DNA of 64,000 nucleotides, from positions 1,922,001 through 1,986,000 of the forward strand of contig JAJUBI010000002.1 of the NCBI GenBank assembly GCA_022419385.1. Direction: 5' to 3'. Under the pieces are notes generated by a model. The model did no database searches and had not been told where the DNA came from. It saw nothing but the letters and a program-made list of their open reading frames with translations. Shown one piece after another: positions 1 through 10,728 of the stretch (positions are counted from its first letter, which is position 1; each line of letters starts with the position of its first letter). The translations under genes were made by a program, and so were the position numbers. This DNA comes from Paraconiothyrium sp. Pb-2020 (lineage: Eukaryota; Ascomycota; Dothideomycetes; Pleosporales; Didymosphaeriaceae).

Positions 1-376
1 GATCGGGGGGAGGCACGACAGCCATTGTCAGCGAAACCAAGAAACCACAAACTTTGCAGGACTAGAGGGGCACTATCAATGATTCCGCTCGTAATGGTGA
101 ACATCTGTCAAAAGATACTGTAATACCAAGAGTCGCCAATGGTGGAGCAGCGATGAGAACCCTGCTGGTCGGCCAATCAGGTGGTCGCAATAGGTAATAC
201 ATCTTCTTACGCCATGAGACAGCCTATATAGTGTTGGTCGTTCTTGAGATCGACTATGGCATCTCTGTGCCGTTATGCTCGTTGCTCATTCGCATCCATT
301 ACTGTCCCAATCGCCCTGGAGCAAGCATTTTTCGGTGGAGTAGATGACCAAGACGTTATATGCCCTTCTCGCAGCC
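1..376. other. intergenic left edge, no gene seen
   Basis: This is the downstream side of the aminopeptidase P gene. I see no reading frame with family resemblance and no RNA gene. It probably holds the 3' untranslated region of that gene. Confidence 0.5.
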
Positions 377-1869
377 TCAGCAATCTGGACCGCTTCTGAT
401 AATCTTAACCATGTCGTCAATCTCCTTAGGCGTTGGCGTCAGATTCTCATGCCCCAACTCTGTGATCAGAACGTTGTCTGCAACAGGTGAGCATAACCCC
501 CATATGAACGCTCAGCTTACCTTCGATTCTTACTCCGCCCACGCTCCAGTATCTGTCCAACACCAACTTGTCAATGTATTTTGCCTGCTCCGGATCCTGC
601 AGAAACGGTTCAATTATGAATCGACAGAAGTAGCACCCCGGCTCTACCGTGATGACACTCTGCGCCGGCAGCTTGCCCCTTACCCTCAGATACTTGAACA
701 GGGGGTCCGTGTCCTGGTAGTTGGCGTTCCCTCCCGTATCATGCACGTCCATACCTATGTAATGTCCCAGGCCATGAGGCATGAAAGCCACGCTCGTCCT
801 CGCCTTAAAGATTTCTTCTGCAGAGCCTTTGAGAATGCCGAGCTTTAGCAAACCGTCAATCAGCACTTTATGAGCTAATTCGTGCACGTCGTCCCAGAGC
901 AATCCTGCTTTAAGCTTGGCAATGGTCTGCTTTTGCATCTCTAGCACGATCTTGTAAATCCCTAGCGACTCTTCAGTGAAATCGCCCTTGAGGGGAAATG
1001 TGCGGGTGATGTCTGCACAGTAATTGTGCCATTCAGCACCAGCGTCCAAGAGCAGCAGATTCTGGTCTGTGATAGGTGCATCGTTTGGGGTGTAGTGCAG
1101 GGTCGCGCCGTTCTCACCCGCAGCGACGATGGGGTGGTAAGCTGGATTCTTTGCGTTCTGCTCGAGATGAGACTTGACGAAGACAGCTTCCAGCTCCGTT
1201 TCGTTCTTTGCCTTTGAGGCTGCTTTCATGACGTCCACGTGGCCAGCCGTCGAGACCTCATTCGCTTTGCGGAGGAGGGCGACCTCATAGTCAGATTTGG
1301 TGACACGGCATGTTTCTATGGCGACCTTGAGAAGGTCAAAGTTCTTCTCCTTGTATGAGAGGAAGGTGATATCATCCGAGACCTGCTCCGGGATGGCAAA
1401 GATGGTAGATTGCGCACTAGTCGATGTAGAAGCCAAGTGCGAGTTGACATCTGCCGTGGTCTTGACTTCATCAACGTCGTACTTTTCCTTCGCTTGCTCG
1501 ACAGTCATAGGTAGGCCGGACCAGATCACCTCGTCGGGCTTGATAGGAGGAATAAACAGAGAGAGCTTGTCGCTGTAAATATCGTAGATGAGGTATGAAT
1601 CTGCCAGGTTACAGCCGCTCAGATAGTAAAAGGACCGCCGTTGTCTGAATAGCACAGGTGCATCGTTATCCTACGTTGTGTTAGCCGAAAAGCATCCGCG
1701 CGTGCACACGCTTATTTGCCTCAAGTAAGCGCGGCTTCTGAGCCTCCAGGTAGATGGTTCCGGTTCGGTCGCCTCCTCTTGCAACGATCCAATCTGCAAC
1801 CTTCTTCGCGTGTAACTTTGCAGGGTACTTGCCCTTGAGGACGTCTTCGTAGTTCTCGGCTGTGCCCAT
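377..1869 (-). CDS. pepP: Xaa-Pro aminopeptidase P-type metallopeptidase (M24B), cytosolic
   Basis: The protein releases N-terminal residues before proline; the family is a two-metal (usually Mn) pita-bread enzyme. My model has exons 1720-1869, 521-1670 and 377-477, giving 466 aa, which is the usual length of fungal PepP. The N-terminus carries [15 protein letters not shown] and [11 protein letters not shown], followed by [19 protein letters not shown], all typical of the family. Metal-site segments are [20 protein letters not shown] (two Asp), [15 protein letters not shown] (His), TVEPGCYF and GGVRIED (Glu). There is no signal peptide, so it should be cytosolic. Intron 1 (1671-1719) joins LLE to DND only if a GC donor (AG|GCAAAT) is used. 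Intron 2 (478-520) is GT-AG. The start at 1869 gives the expected N-terminus. Confidence 0.93.
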
Positions 1870-2373
1870 GGTCGTGTGAAGCTACGAAACTTGTTCGGGG
1901 AGGGTCGGGAGCCTGGGCATAGTAAGATGCAGACGTCCAAAGCAGGTGAATGTGCCTGGCCTTTCAACTTGTTGGACGAGAGTTTGTAAGCTCACGTCGC
2001 TGATAGTGGGGTGGTGGGGTATGTTACTTAGCAGCGGCGTCTGCGACCTGTCAATCCCAAAGAGGAAGGCGAGACTGCTAAAGATTGATTTATGACGCGA
2101 ATCTCGGCAGCTTACAGATCATGATCCCAGAAATTCTACGTTGCTAACTCTTGTCGAGGGCTCGTAGGAATGCTTTCATTGAAATAACTTCTCGAATATA
2201 ACCCATGTAAAACTCCTGCGCCGTGTTACCAAAGTGTCGACATGCAGACCAGGTTTCCTTCATATGTTCTATTGCATATGTTTAACATCTCGACAGGTTA
2301 TCTTCGTCTACGCCGTCACCAATAACGCCTTGCGACTCCTCTCACATCAACGAAAGCCAATGATGAAACTGAT
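1870..2373. other. intergenic, aminopeptidase P upstream region
   Basis: About 500 bp lies between two minus-strand genes. It should hold the promoter of the aminopeptidase gene and the 3' end of the Kre9-like gene. I see no coding signal and no clear motif. Confidence 0.4.
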
Positions 2374-3362
2374 CTAGTCTGCCCAACGCCTCAAATACTT
2401 GGCCATATCGTCTGAAGGCATAGGGGCCGCAGCGACCTGTTTTCTACGTTAGTATAATCGTCCAAGAGCCACAACATTAACCATAACATGGCCAATTGGC
2501 CGTCTTTGCTATCACATACCGTGTTCTCGATGCTGGTAACCTTGTGTGTCTGACTTTGCGTAATCGTTGTCTGTATGCTCGGAATTGGTAGCTTTGTTGT
2601 CGCTATCTTAACGGAGCTCGTCGGGTATTGTGGCTTCGCCGTTTTCGCCGTGATTTTCGTCCCAGGTACAGGCTGCATCGGCGCATATCGCGTGGCGCCG
2701 GTCTGCATTGTGTATTCCACCTCATATTCATCATCTGCCACACTCGAGACATCCGCCGTATCTTTGACGGTTAAGTCTTCGTTCGCTGGGCCATCGGTAC
2801 CGGTTACGTCTGCCATAGCGGCTATGAAGGCGGCGTCGAACGAGGCGGACATGCCAGTGTAGGAGAAACGATCCGAGAAGACTGTGTAAGTACCGCCCTT
2901 GGCTCCAGTAGCGATCATCTTGACGTAGCTAGAGCACCCCTGATTAGCAAACGAACAGCAGGAGCCTGGTCTCAAGATACGTACTATGCATTCGACGGTG
3001 AGTTTCCACCCACCGTCGCGGGGATCTTGGCCTCTGCCGAACTCCCTCCTTTTGCGAAATTGCCTGATGTCGTTATGGGATAGTTCTGGTCATATAATAA
3101 GCACCTCCAGCCACTTAGTTCACGTATCTCTACTGACTTTGGTATTGCCACTACCAGGATCGTTGGGTCCTGCACACAGAAACGCCTGATATGTGGTAAG
3201 GTCGTCGACGCTCGGTCCGCTGCCAGCTTCTTTCCACTCCACTTTGATGGCATCGCCAGCTGTGAGTTTATCTCCCGCTTTCGGGCTTGTGATTTGGAGT
3301 CCAGCGCTCGCCAGTGTCGTAAGTGCCGAGAGCACTGCCAGCGGCGCAAGTAACCGGCCCAT
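2374..3362 (-). CDS. Kre9/Knh1-family secreted cell-wall protein
   Basis: Kre9/Knh1 proteins are secreted or wall-bound glycoproteins needed for beta-1,6-glucan assembly. The model has four exons: 3138-3362, 2985-3085, 2520-2928 and 2374-2436, giving 265 aa. Introns are 3086-3137, 2929-2984 and 2437-2519, all GT-AG. Residues 1-20 form a signal peptide (MGRLLAPLAVLSALTTLASA). The N-terminal Ig-like domain begins GLQITSPKAGDKLTAGDAIK, and later comes YYVKMIATGAKGGTYTVFSD then DRFSYTGM. The C-terminal half is Thr/Pro-rich, with a conserved APMPSDDMAKYLRRWAD end. No GPI signal is visible. Joining the exons restores SNAYYVKM and IENTVAAAP, which supports the splice sites. Confidence 0.85.
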
Positions 3363-3948
3363 GATCGCGACACAAGAAGCGGTAGCGACAGGTAAGGAGA
3401 ACGACCGAGTTCAGAACGCAAGGCGACGTGTACGACGTGGGGTAACGAACGTGGGGTGGGGTATACGAGAGCAGTGGGTATGCGGAAGGATTGCGGGAGT
3501 CAGCGAGCGTGAAACGGGAGGTTGGCAAGACGTTGAGCTGCGTCTGAGCTTGATTTCACAAGTGGCGCGCGTATCGATTGCGCGCCAGGGGCACGCAGGA
3601 GCTAACGATCGCCGCTTCCGCCGCTAAGCCTCGATCCAGCCACGAGACATGCATTCTGCAGCTGGCGATCAACAAGATTCGTATACGCCGTTTATCATGT
3701 ATCCACGAGTAACGGGAGATTGAAACTGTAGATGAGCGAGGAACTTCGCATTGTGCTGTTTCTGCGTGCTACGTGGTATCTCAAAACGGCTCAGATTGCC
3801 CTCCTTTCTGTAAGCCATGTCATCAAACCGCAAACTGCGGACTGGCCCTACATATCGTACACGAGCCTTAGCCAAGGCCATATATTTGTTCCAGAACGCC
3901 AACCCTAAAGTCGATCTTTGGTATGCCAAAAAAGGAAACTCATATGCG
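3363..3948. other. intergenic, Kre9-like promoter side
   Basis: Between two minus-strand genes. The open stretch at 3669-3929 has no ATG start and no family resemblance. No other feature is seen. Confidence 0.4.
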
Positions 3949-4902
3949 CTACTGGTGCCGTAGCTTTGGTATTCTTAACGTGAATGAAGATGGCAATTTG
4001 GCCGTCATTACAGCGGCCTGGCCTGCCTTCTGCAGTGCAACCGTGGCATCCTTTAGCCGGCTCTCTGACAAAAATTGCAGGTCAAAAGAGAGCAGGAACT
4101 CGACGCAAAGCTCTAAACGACTGAGAGCCATCTCGTTAACGCCGCCTACTGCTGCTAGGCGCTTTTGTGGCCACCGGTGGTCTTCAAGCGTCTTCATTGC
4201 CGTCGTCAAGCACGCAAGGACTAATCGATGCATCGTACGGTGTGTCAGTGGAACGTATTTCTCAACGAGACACAAACGGAGTATGTAGGAGCCAGCGGCT
4301 AGCCAAACTCCCGTCGACAGGGGGCAATACTGCTGTATGCGGTTGCAATAGTCCTCCAGACTGACTTTTGGGACTGATTTTGAAAAGAACTTGCGGGCCA
4401 TGTTTGCTCGCTGCACCCATTCCGGCTCTGCTCCTGCACCAATGTCGGTGATGGTGGGCTCGTCGTGATGCGCCTCAGACTGCTCCAGCACCGTCGTGGA
4501 TGTTCGCTCCCTCTCCGCTGGTATCGGCGTTGCTGGTCGAGAGGCCGTTCGTTTGTGCAGACGCGTGCCTGGAACATTTTCCTTTCCTTGAGGGGTGTGG
4601 GGACGTGATAAAGGTGGTGTCGCGGGGATTTCGCCAGCAGCATTAGCAAGGGCAAGCACCGAACGAACTACTGTCTTCATGGCGGTTTCGCGAGACATGC
4701 TCATGACGTCCATCTCGTCCTCCCCTGGTGGCGATGGCGCGTCTTGAATGCCAAGGCTGCTGAACGATGGGAGTACACCAGCGTCCCCCGCAGGATTTGG
4801 TGCGGATGGTGGATTCATCGCCTTTGGTGTTCGCCTCACAGGTGCAACTAAGTGCCCAGGAAGGACTGTTGCTGGAGCGGTTGGGTGACAGACTTGGATC
4901 AT
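3949..4902 (-). CDS. Pho80-like cyclin (PHO85-type CDK partner)
   Basis: A 317-aa single-exon protein. Residues about 1-165 are Ser/Pro/Thr-rich and disordered, with SP and TP sites. Residues about 168-290 form a Pho80/PREG-type cyclin box: MARKFFSKSVPKVSLEDYCN, then RIQQYCPLSTGVWLAAGSYI, HRTMHRLVLACLTTAMK, the AVGGVNEMALSRLELCVEFL helix and LLSFDLQFL. In this family the cyclin binds a Pho85-type kinase and regulates phosphate signalling, glycogen metabolism or morphogenesis. The exact branch (Pho80-like or Pcl-like) is not decided here. The C-terminus stops soon after the box. The first ATG after an upstream in-frame stop is at 4902. The gene is divergent from the GH89 gene across a 1.2 kb GC-rich spacer. 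Confidence 0.85.
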   Translation of the reverse strand: MIQVCHPTAPATVLPGHLVAPVRRTPKAMNPPSAPNPAGDAGVLPSFSSLGIQDAPSPPGEDEMDVMSMSRETAMKTVVRSVLALANAAGEIPATPPLSRPHTPQGKENVPGTRLHKRTASRPATPIPAERERTSTTVLEQSEAHHDEPTITDIGAGAEPEWVQRANMARKFFSKSVPKVSLEDYCNRIQQYCPLSTGVWLAAGSYILRLCLVEKYVPLTHRTMHRLVLACLTTAMKTLEDHRWPQKRLAAVGGVNEMALSRLELCVEFLLSFDLQFLSESRLKDATVALQKAGQAAVMTAKLPSSFTLRIPKLRHQ

Positions 4903-6125
4903 TGGGTCGGGGTGGAGAATTTCCTAAACGGGTATGCCACGAGAATGGTCTGCGCGCGGATCCTGCGGTGTGATGACTGGAAGGGATGGTCTTGAGGTTC
5001 GACGGAGAGAGTTGGATGGCGTGAAGTTCTTGTTGACTGAGCAGAAGGCTAGTGGGGGACTATGTACTGGAGCAGAGGACGGGCGGGTTAATTGTCACGT
5101 ACAAGCGATTCCGAGCCCGGCTTTACGCTGCAGCGCGGCCATACGTGGAGCTTTGTGGAGACAGCCGCAGCCAGGGGCAACGCGTGTAGAGGCGTGAGGC
5201 GGGTCGAGAGGGAAATTGCAAATGCGCTGGCAGGTCACGAGCAGGGCAGGTGGGAGCCTGACTGGGGCTTCAGAAGGGCCAGTTGAGGCGGAAGAAGGGT
5301 CTCGTGCAGTGCAAGATCTGGCTAGAGCGGTGGACCGGCGGGCCGACAGTAGGAGGCGAGCGCCCTAGGCTTCGGGACGTGGGCGCATCCAGGCAGTCGA
5401 TGGATGTGTTCAGAGGACGGTCTGGCGCGGTTTGCGAGTTGGCGCAGCGTGGCTTTTAATATGCCCTCGCCGGCTGGAGCCAGGGGACTCTGACGAGGGT
5501 TCGATGGTGAATGCGGGGAAGAGCGCGCTCCGCCGATGCAGGGCGCAGAGAGTCCAGAACGCAGCACCAGCCGCGACGGGCAGTGCGGCGTGTGAGTGGT
5601 GGCTAGTCGGATGGTCGCCGGCTGCCATGTATACCTGGGACGATTTCGCATGTGCTGCTGCGATTGCCAGCGCGGGCGCAGTGGAGCCCCATCGAGCGCC
5701 GGCCGTCGTACTTGGCCACATGTGGGCTGCGGCCGAAGGGGAAGCTGAAATGCCTCAGCCTACCCTCAACTCACCTCACGCGTTGCCAGCACCACCGCGG
5801 ATGCGGAGCGGAGCCCGCGTCTGTGTGCGTGTGCGTGGGCCTGTCGTTCGCCTCTCTCTGGTGGGTGTCTAGATCGCTCCCAGGCTGCTTCCATCCATCG
5901 CTGCATCTCTCCTCGATGGCCGCCATGTTACTGTTCAATGTCGCAAGGTTCTGTACCGCTTGACGTCACCTGCAGCATGCCCCCCGGCGTAGGAGCGAGC
6001 GAACATGGATCTGGTCAAGCGGATATGGAAATGTGACCCAACGAGCCGGGACAGTTACCTTCCTCCAGCTTCAAGCCCGCCGTCAAGACCCCCGACGCAC
6101 CCTGCGGTTGCAAGAGGCCATCACG
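4903..6125. other. GC-rich divergent promoter region
   Basis: About 1.2 kb between the cyclin (minus) and the GH89 gene (plus). By eye it is clearly richer in G+C than most spacers, so both strands carry long chance open frames. None has a recognisable domain or a convincing start. Both genes must draw their promoters from here. Confidence 0.5.
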
Positions 6126-8402
6126 ATGCGGTTCGCGTCAATTGCATATGCGCTCGGGTCACTATGCACAATTACCGCCGCAGCATCAACCCAAGGTCTT
6201 CACGACTTGGTGGAACGACGACTGCCTGGTCACAGTCAAGATTTCGCATTTGCATTGAACGGGACGTTGCAACTCGACGAGACCTCGCGTCAGGACGACC
6301 ATTACACCATCACCACGACTTCTAATGGGTCCATCGCCATCTCTGGTAACAGCCTGAGCGCTCTAGCAACAGGCCTGCGGAGATACCTTGTCGATATTGC
6401 CCACGTCGACATGTATTGGTTCATTGGGAGTCGACTTGACCAGGCTTCGCCCGCGCTGCCTCGACCGCATGGCACCATTACGGGAGCCAGCATAGTGCCC
6501 TGGAGATACTTCTTCAACACTGTCACTTTCTCGTACACGACGCCTTTCTGGACCTGGTCCGACTGGGAGACCGAGCTGGACTGGCTAGCCCTCCACGGAG
6601 TCAATCTACCCCTTGCGTGGGTCGGTTTTGAGAAGATTCTGCTAGATGCCTTCCAAGAGGTCAACCTGACCACTTCCCAAATCTTACCTTTTTTCTCCGG
6701 ACCGGCGTTTCAAGCCTGGAATCGTTTCGGCAACACCCAGGGTTCTTGGGGCGGGGAGCTTCCACTACAGTGGATCGACCAACAATTCGAGCTACAGCGA
6801 AAGATCTTATCACGAATGCTGGAGCTTGGTATGACGCCCATCCTTCCAGCCTTCACCGGATTCGTACCGAGGGCGTTAGTAGACGTGCATCCAAATGCCA
6901 CCGTAGTCAATGGAAGTGAATGGGAAGGATTTCCTTCCGAATATACCAACACTACCTTCCTCGAGCCCTCCGACCCACTATTCTCCGAGATACAGAGGAT
7001 CGTCCTAACCAAGCAACTCGAATGCTACGGCAACATAACCCTATTTTACACCCTCGACCAATACAACGAGAATGACCCCTTCTCCGGCGATCTTGACTAC
7101 CTCCGCAACGTAACCCACGGCACCTGGCAATCCCTCAAGTCCGCAAATCCCGGCGCAGTATGGGTAATGCAGGGCTGGCTGTTCACTTCTAACGCGGATT
7201 TCTGGACAAACGAGCGCATCGAGGCTTATCTTTCTGGCGTGGAGGAAGACCAAGACATGTTGGTGCTCGACCTGTTTTCGGAGAGCCAGCCGCAATGGCA
7301 GAGAACAGACTCGTACTACGGCAAACCGTGGATTTGGAACCAGCTTCATGACTACGGCGGCAACCAGGGGCTCTACGGACAAATTGACAATGTAACGATA
7401 AACCCCATCGAGGCGCTCGCTAACTCCTCATCCCTTGTGGGCTTCGGACTCACACCTGAAGGCCAGGAAGGGAACGAAATCATGTATTGCCTCCTGCTGG
7501 ACCAAGCTTGGTCCTCCACGCCCATCGACACCGCGAATTACTTTCAGACTTGGGTCCGCACGCGGTACACCGGGCGTAATAATAGTATCCCTGAGGGTTT
7601 ATATACGGCATGGGAACTCCTCCGCACAAGCGCATACAACAACACTAAGCTCACCTCCAATGCCGTGTCCAAAGCCATCTTCGAACTCGCTCCAAATATT
7701 ACGCACATGACGAACCGTATTGGCCACCATCCCACGACGATAAACTATGACCCCGGCGTTGTGGTTGATGCGTGGAAGGAGATGTACGATGCGGCGACTG
7801 TGGAGCCGGGGCTATGGGACAATGCAGCCTACACGCACGATTTCGTGGATGTAACGCGCCAGGTGTATTCAGATGCTTTTGCTTCCGCATATGCGGCCCT
7901 CATCGCGGCGTGGAACTCCAGCACGAACAGCTCGACTACCTTCCAAGCTCAGGCGGATAAGCTGATCCTCCTCCTCCGCACGCTCGATCCTCTCCTCTCC
8001 ACCCTGCCTCAGTTCAATCTAGCGTCCTGGCTTTCCTCCGCACGGTCTCTATCCCCAAACACCACCAATTCCTCGGTTATAGCAGATTTCTACGAGTACA
8101 ATGCCCGCAATCAGATCACCCTCTGGGGTCCCTCGGGTGAAATCAATGATTACGCTTCAAAGTCCTGGGGTGGGCTCGTAGGAGACTATTATTTGCCGAG
8201 GTGGCTCGTGTTCCTGGATTATGTTGGGGCTGTGAGACCGTCAGATTATGAAGATGAGATTATCAGAGAAAGGGTGAAAGGTGTGGAGGATGGCTTTCAA
8301 GCCGGTGGTAGTGGTCTCGGAATTCGCGAAAGCACGGGGGATGTGAGAGGCGTGGTGGAGAGTGCAGTTGTGCCGGCGTTGAGGAAGGTTGGTGTGCTGT
8401 AG
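6126..8402 (+). CDS. secreted alpha-N-acetylglucosaminidase, GH89 (NAGLU-like)
   Basis: This enzyme removes terminal alpha-linked N-acetylglucosamine. The 758-aa single-exon protein starts at 6126 with a signal peptide (MRFASIAYALGSLCTITAAA). An upstream in-frame ATG at 6033 would bury that peptide, so I prefer 6126. GH89 hallmarks include YWFIGSRL, WRYFFNTVTFSYTTPFW, the WSDWETELDWLALHGVNLPL block, and LGMTPILPAFTGFVP. Residues that align by motif with the catalytic pair are Glu315 in YNENDPF and Glu386 in DLFSESQPQW. Many N-x-S/T sites fit a secreted glycoprotein. The C-terminal domain contains WGPSGEINDYASKSWGGLVGDYYLPRW, as in the human lysosomal enzyme. Substrates in a fungus are unknown; cell-wall or host glycan turnover is possible. 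Confidence 0.93.
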   Translation: MRFASIAYALGSLCTITAAASTQGLHDLVERRLPGHSQDFAFALNGTLQLDETSRQDDHYTITTTSNGSIAISGNSLSALATGLRRYLVDIAHVDMYWFIGSRLDQASPALPRPHGTITGASIVPWRYFFNTVTFSYTTPFWTWSDWETELDWLALHGVNLPLAWVGFEKILLDAFQEVNLTTSQILPFFSGPAFQAWNRFGNTQGSWGGELPLQWIDQQFELQRKILSRMLELGMTPILPAFTGFVPRALVDVHPNATVVNGSEWEGFPSEYTNTTFLEPSDPLFSEIQRIVLTKQLECYGNITLFYTLDQYNENDPFSGDLDYLRNVTHGTWQSLKSANPGAVWVMQGWLFTSNADFWTNERIEAYLSGVEEDQDMLVLDLFSESQPQWQRTDSYYGKPWIWNQLHDYGGNQGLYGQIDNVTINPIEALANSSSLVGFGLTPEGQEGNEIMYCLLLDQAWSSTPIDTANYFQTWVRTRYTGRNNSIPEGLYTAWELLRTSAYNNTKLTSNAVSKAIFELAPNITHMTNRIGHHPTTINYDPGVVVDAWKEMYDAATVEPGLWDNAAYTHDFVDVTRQVYSDAFASAYAALIAAWNSSTNSSTTFQAQADKLILLLRTLDPLLSTLPQFNLASWLSSARSLSPNTTNSSVIADFYEYNARNQITLWGPSGEINDYASKSWGGLVGDYYLPRWLVFLDYVGAVRPSDYEDEIIRERVKGVEDGFQAGGSGLGIRESTGDVRGVVESAVVPALRKVGVL

Positions 8403-8884
8403 CGAAGGTAGCAGGACGAAGAAAAGAAAACTGGGTACCGGCGTGATCATCTGTGACTGCACATTTGAAATAGCTTTTGATTTGAGACTCGATCTCTCGT
8501 GGCAGCATGACGATATACTGTCAAACGCCTCCTGGCGCCGCAGCTAGCTAAAGTACAAGTGATACACCACATATATGTATGAGCCATCCCTTTTCTTCCT
8601 CCACCAGACATATGAAGCAGATTCGAAGTACATGAGTACGAGTACATGCAGATGGCATCCGAATGGTTTGCCACCTAAAACAACGACATAGATCGCCCTC
8701 TATATGGATATTTGACTTCGGTGGCCAATGCTTTCTGACGCAATCATGTACTGATTCAGTCGAGAAACTTTCAATATTAGAACGGCGTCTTACACGCCAA
8801 TTACGAGTTGAAGAAAATCTAGCACAGCGGTGTAACAGACGCAAAAGGGCAGAGACGACATCAGGCATGTGCAATACAGTGCAT
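8403..8884. other. convergent intergenic spacer
   Basis: Lies between the 3' ends of the GH89 gene (plus) and the BTB gene (minus). No coding signal or RNA gene is seen; it probably holds both 3' untranslated regions. Confidence 0.4.
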
Positions 8885-10008
8885 CTACACTTGCTGACTC
8901 ACTCTAGCCCTCTTGCGACTGCTACCAGGCACGACCGCCGGGCCCCTGTGGGAGCTCTCGCCGTCGCCGCCTCGGTTCTTGCCCCTCTCCTGGCTGTCAA
9001 GAACCAATTGCAGCACATCGTAGGAGAATTGTGGGAACTCAAGACACATGGCGCGGAACTCTGGTTCCGCCTCGTGGCGCAGGCTGAAGGAGCGCGTTGC
9101 CCAGAAAGCAGCGACGGGCTTGCGGATGGTATGGTCATCAGGGCTGGACTCCTTGTAGACGTAACGGGCATAGGAAAGTTCGCCCTTGGCGGTAGAGGCG
9201 GTGCGGTGAATCTTGCTGTGCGCGAGGGACTTGAGGTTGGGGAGTTGCAGACGCTCAGCGAGGGTATATATGCGCGCGTGGACAAGGAGGCCGAGACCGT
9301 CATCGTCGGGCTGGGGTTGACGTGGGTCTTTCTCGAGAGGAGCATCGCGCGATGAAGAGGTCTTTTTGGGAAAGTATTCGTTTGTGTAAAGGTACTCGAT
9401 CGCAGAGCCCATGGCGTCAACATCGACATCGGACATGATAATCTGACGTGGCTGTTGTGGAGCATTAATAACTGCTAGAGGAGAACATCTGCGGCATGCG
9501 GCTTACACCTCCTGGTGCGAACTCCTCGATGTTCCGTGCAAATTCTGGCGATTTTACTAGGACTGCTTCGTGAGCGGAGTATGTCGTCTTTGCGCCTCCA
9601 GCTCCGACAATAACCTCGACGATGGGGCTCTTCATCAAGCTGATACATGGTTAGCAGCTATTCAACTGGTCGCTTAGAAAGTGTCTAGCACAATCGAAGG
9701 CCTGTTTGTCGGGCAGAGTGACGTCGCATTCACATCTCTTTTCTTTCTCACAATACTCCCGCCGCAGCCGTGTCGCACAGGACCAATCGGGGTCCAATCA
9801 TCGTCACCGAGCTTCCAGGGTGTCACCAGAAATATTCTCAAGAGTATGAGGCTTACTCTGGGAACAGCACGAGCTTGGGCGTCTCTGGCTCCAGCTCGGT
9901 AAGATTGGCTTCCTCACCCACGCCCGCACCTGCGTCAGCGCCCTCCTCCATGTCGATGTCGTCGGCCGAGGTCCCCTCAACAGGTGTCTGGTTCTCAATA
10001 TCCGCCAT
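8885..10008 (-). CDS. BTB/POZ domain protein
   Basis: Exons 9857-10008, 9507-9639 and 8885-9451 give 283 aa; introns are 9640-9856 and 9452-9506. The N-terminus is acidic (MADIENQTPVEGTSADDIDM). The BTB core runs from about residue 55: SPIVEVIVGAGGAKTTYSAH, EAVLVKSPEFARNIEEF, then AMGSAIEYLYTNEYF. A BACK-like helical part follows (ARIYTLAERLQLPNLKSLAH). The C-terminus ends with a short basic tail, SSRKRARVSQQV. Fungal BTB proteins of this size are commonly Cul3-adaptor-like or of unknown role; no partner domain is visible. The first intron (217 bp) is longer than usual for this window. Confidence 0.85.
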
Positions 10009-10728
10009 AGCTCAAGCTACGTGGTAGTTATACGACCGAAACGAGGGGCGCGAACCGAGGACTAGAGCTGTCGACGAAACTCGAAATCGGAAGCTGCGAA
10101 ATGTGAGCAATTATGACCGCGGACGAGAAGGAAGGTGCGTGGCGCTCGAGTGACAAGAACAAATTGGAGGGAAGCTGCGACGGGCGCGGGGTATGCAAGA
10201 GTCTACTTACGTTGAACTACGGGAGGAGGCTGGCGTGGTGGTGGTGGCTGGTGTTTTGGGAGCTCGGGATGGCTGCGTACAGGCGTCTGTGCTTGCTCCT
10301 GCCCCAGAAGCCTGGGACGTTCCTGCGTTAGCGCCGGAACCACGTTCCAAGCACCACGACTGTAACCGCCAAACAAGTTATCGCAGGTCAACCATACATA
10401 TGTACACTAATGTAGTTACTGTTGAATTACCGTTCTATTACTCATCTGGAGTGCGTCCAGACCTCCAGATATAGGTCTGGTCGCTTGCTACGTAATATTT
10501 CTCTGATAGACACAAACTGCTTGCGTCTGATGTATGTCAAACATGGCTGGAGGCACGTGGTAGATTTTTATATCCCCATGTGCCTGTTCTTCTAACATAT
10601 ACAAGGCCTTTACTCCTTGCACGAAAACCTACTATGAGGTTGGCTCATCGTCTTAAGCCCAAATAGATTGTACGAAGGCAAGTCACTTGTCATTAAGAGT
10701 ACGCATCGTTTCTTGTTGAGTACTATTT
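10009..10728. other. intergenic, BTB gene promoter side
   Basis: Holds the upstream region of the BTB gene and the 3' end of the amidase gene. A perfect inverted repeat is listed separately at 10457-10480. No gene is seen. Confidence 0.4.
10457..10480. repeat. 8-bp perfect inverted repeat
   Basis: CCAGACCT at 10457-10464 is repeated as AGGTCTGG at 10473-10480 around an 8-nt loop. It lies about 250 bp beyond the amidase stop, so it is a possible hairpin or protein site. No function is known. Confidence 0.5.

Noticed and set aside
3669..3929. 86-codon frame downstream of the cyclin
   Set aside because: No ATG start and no splice link to the cyclin, whose own stop is clear.
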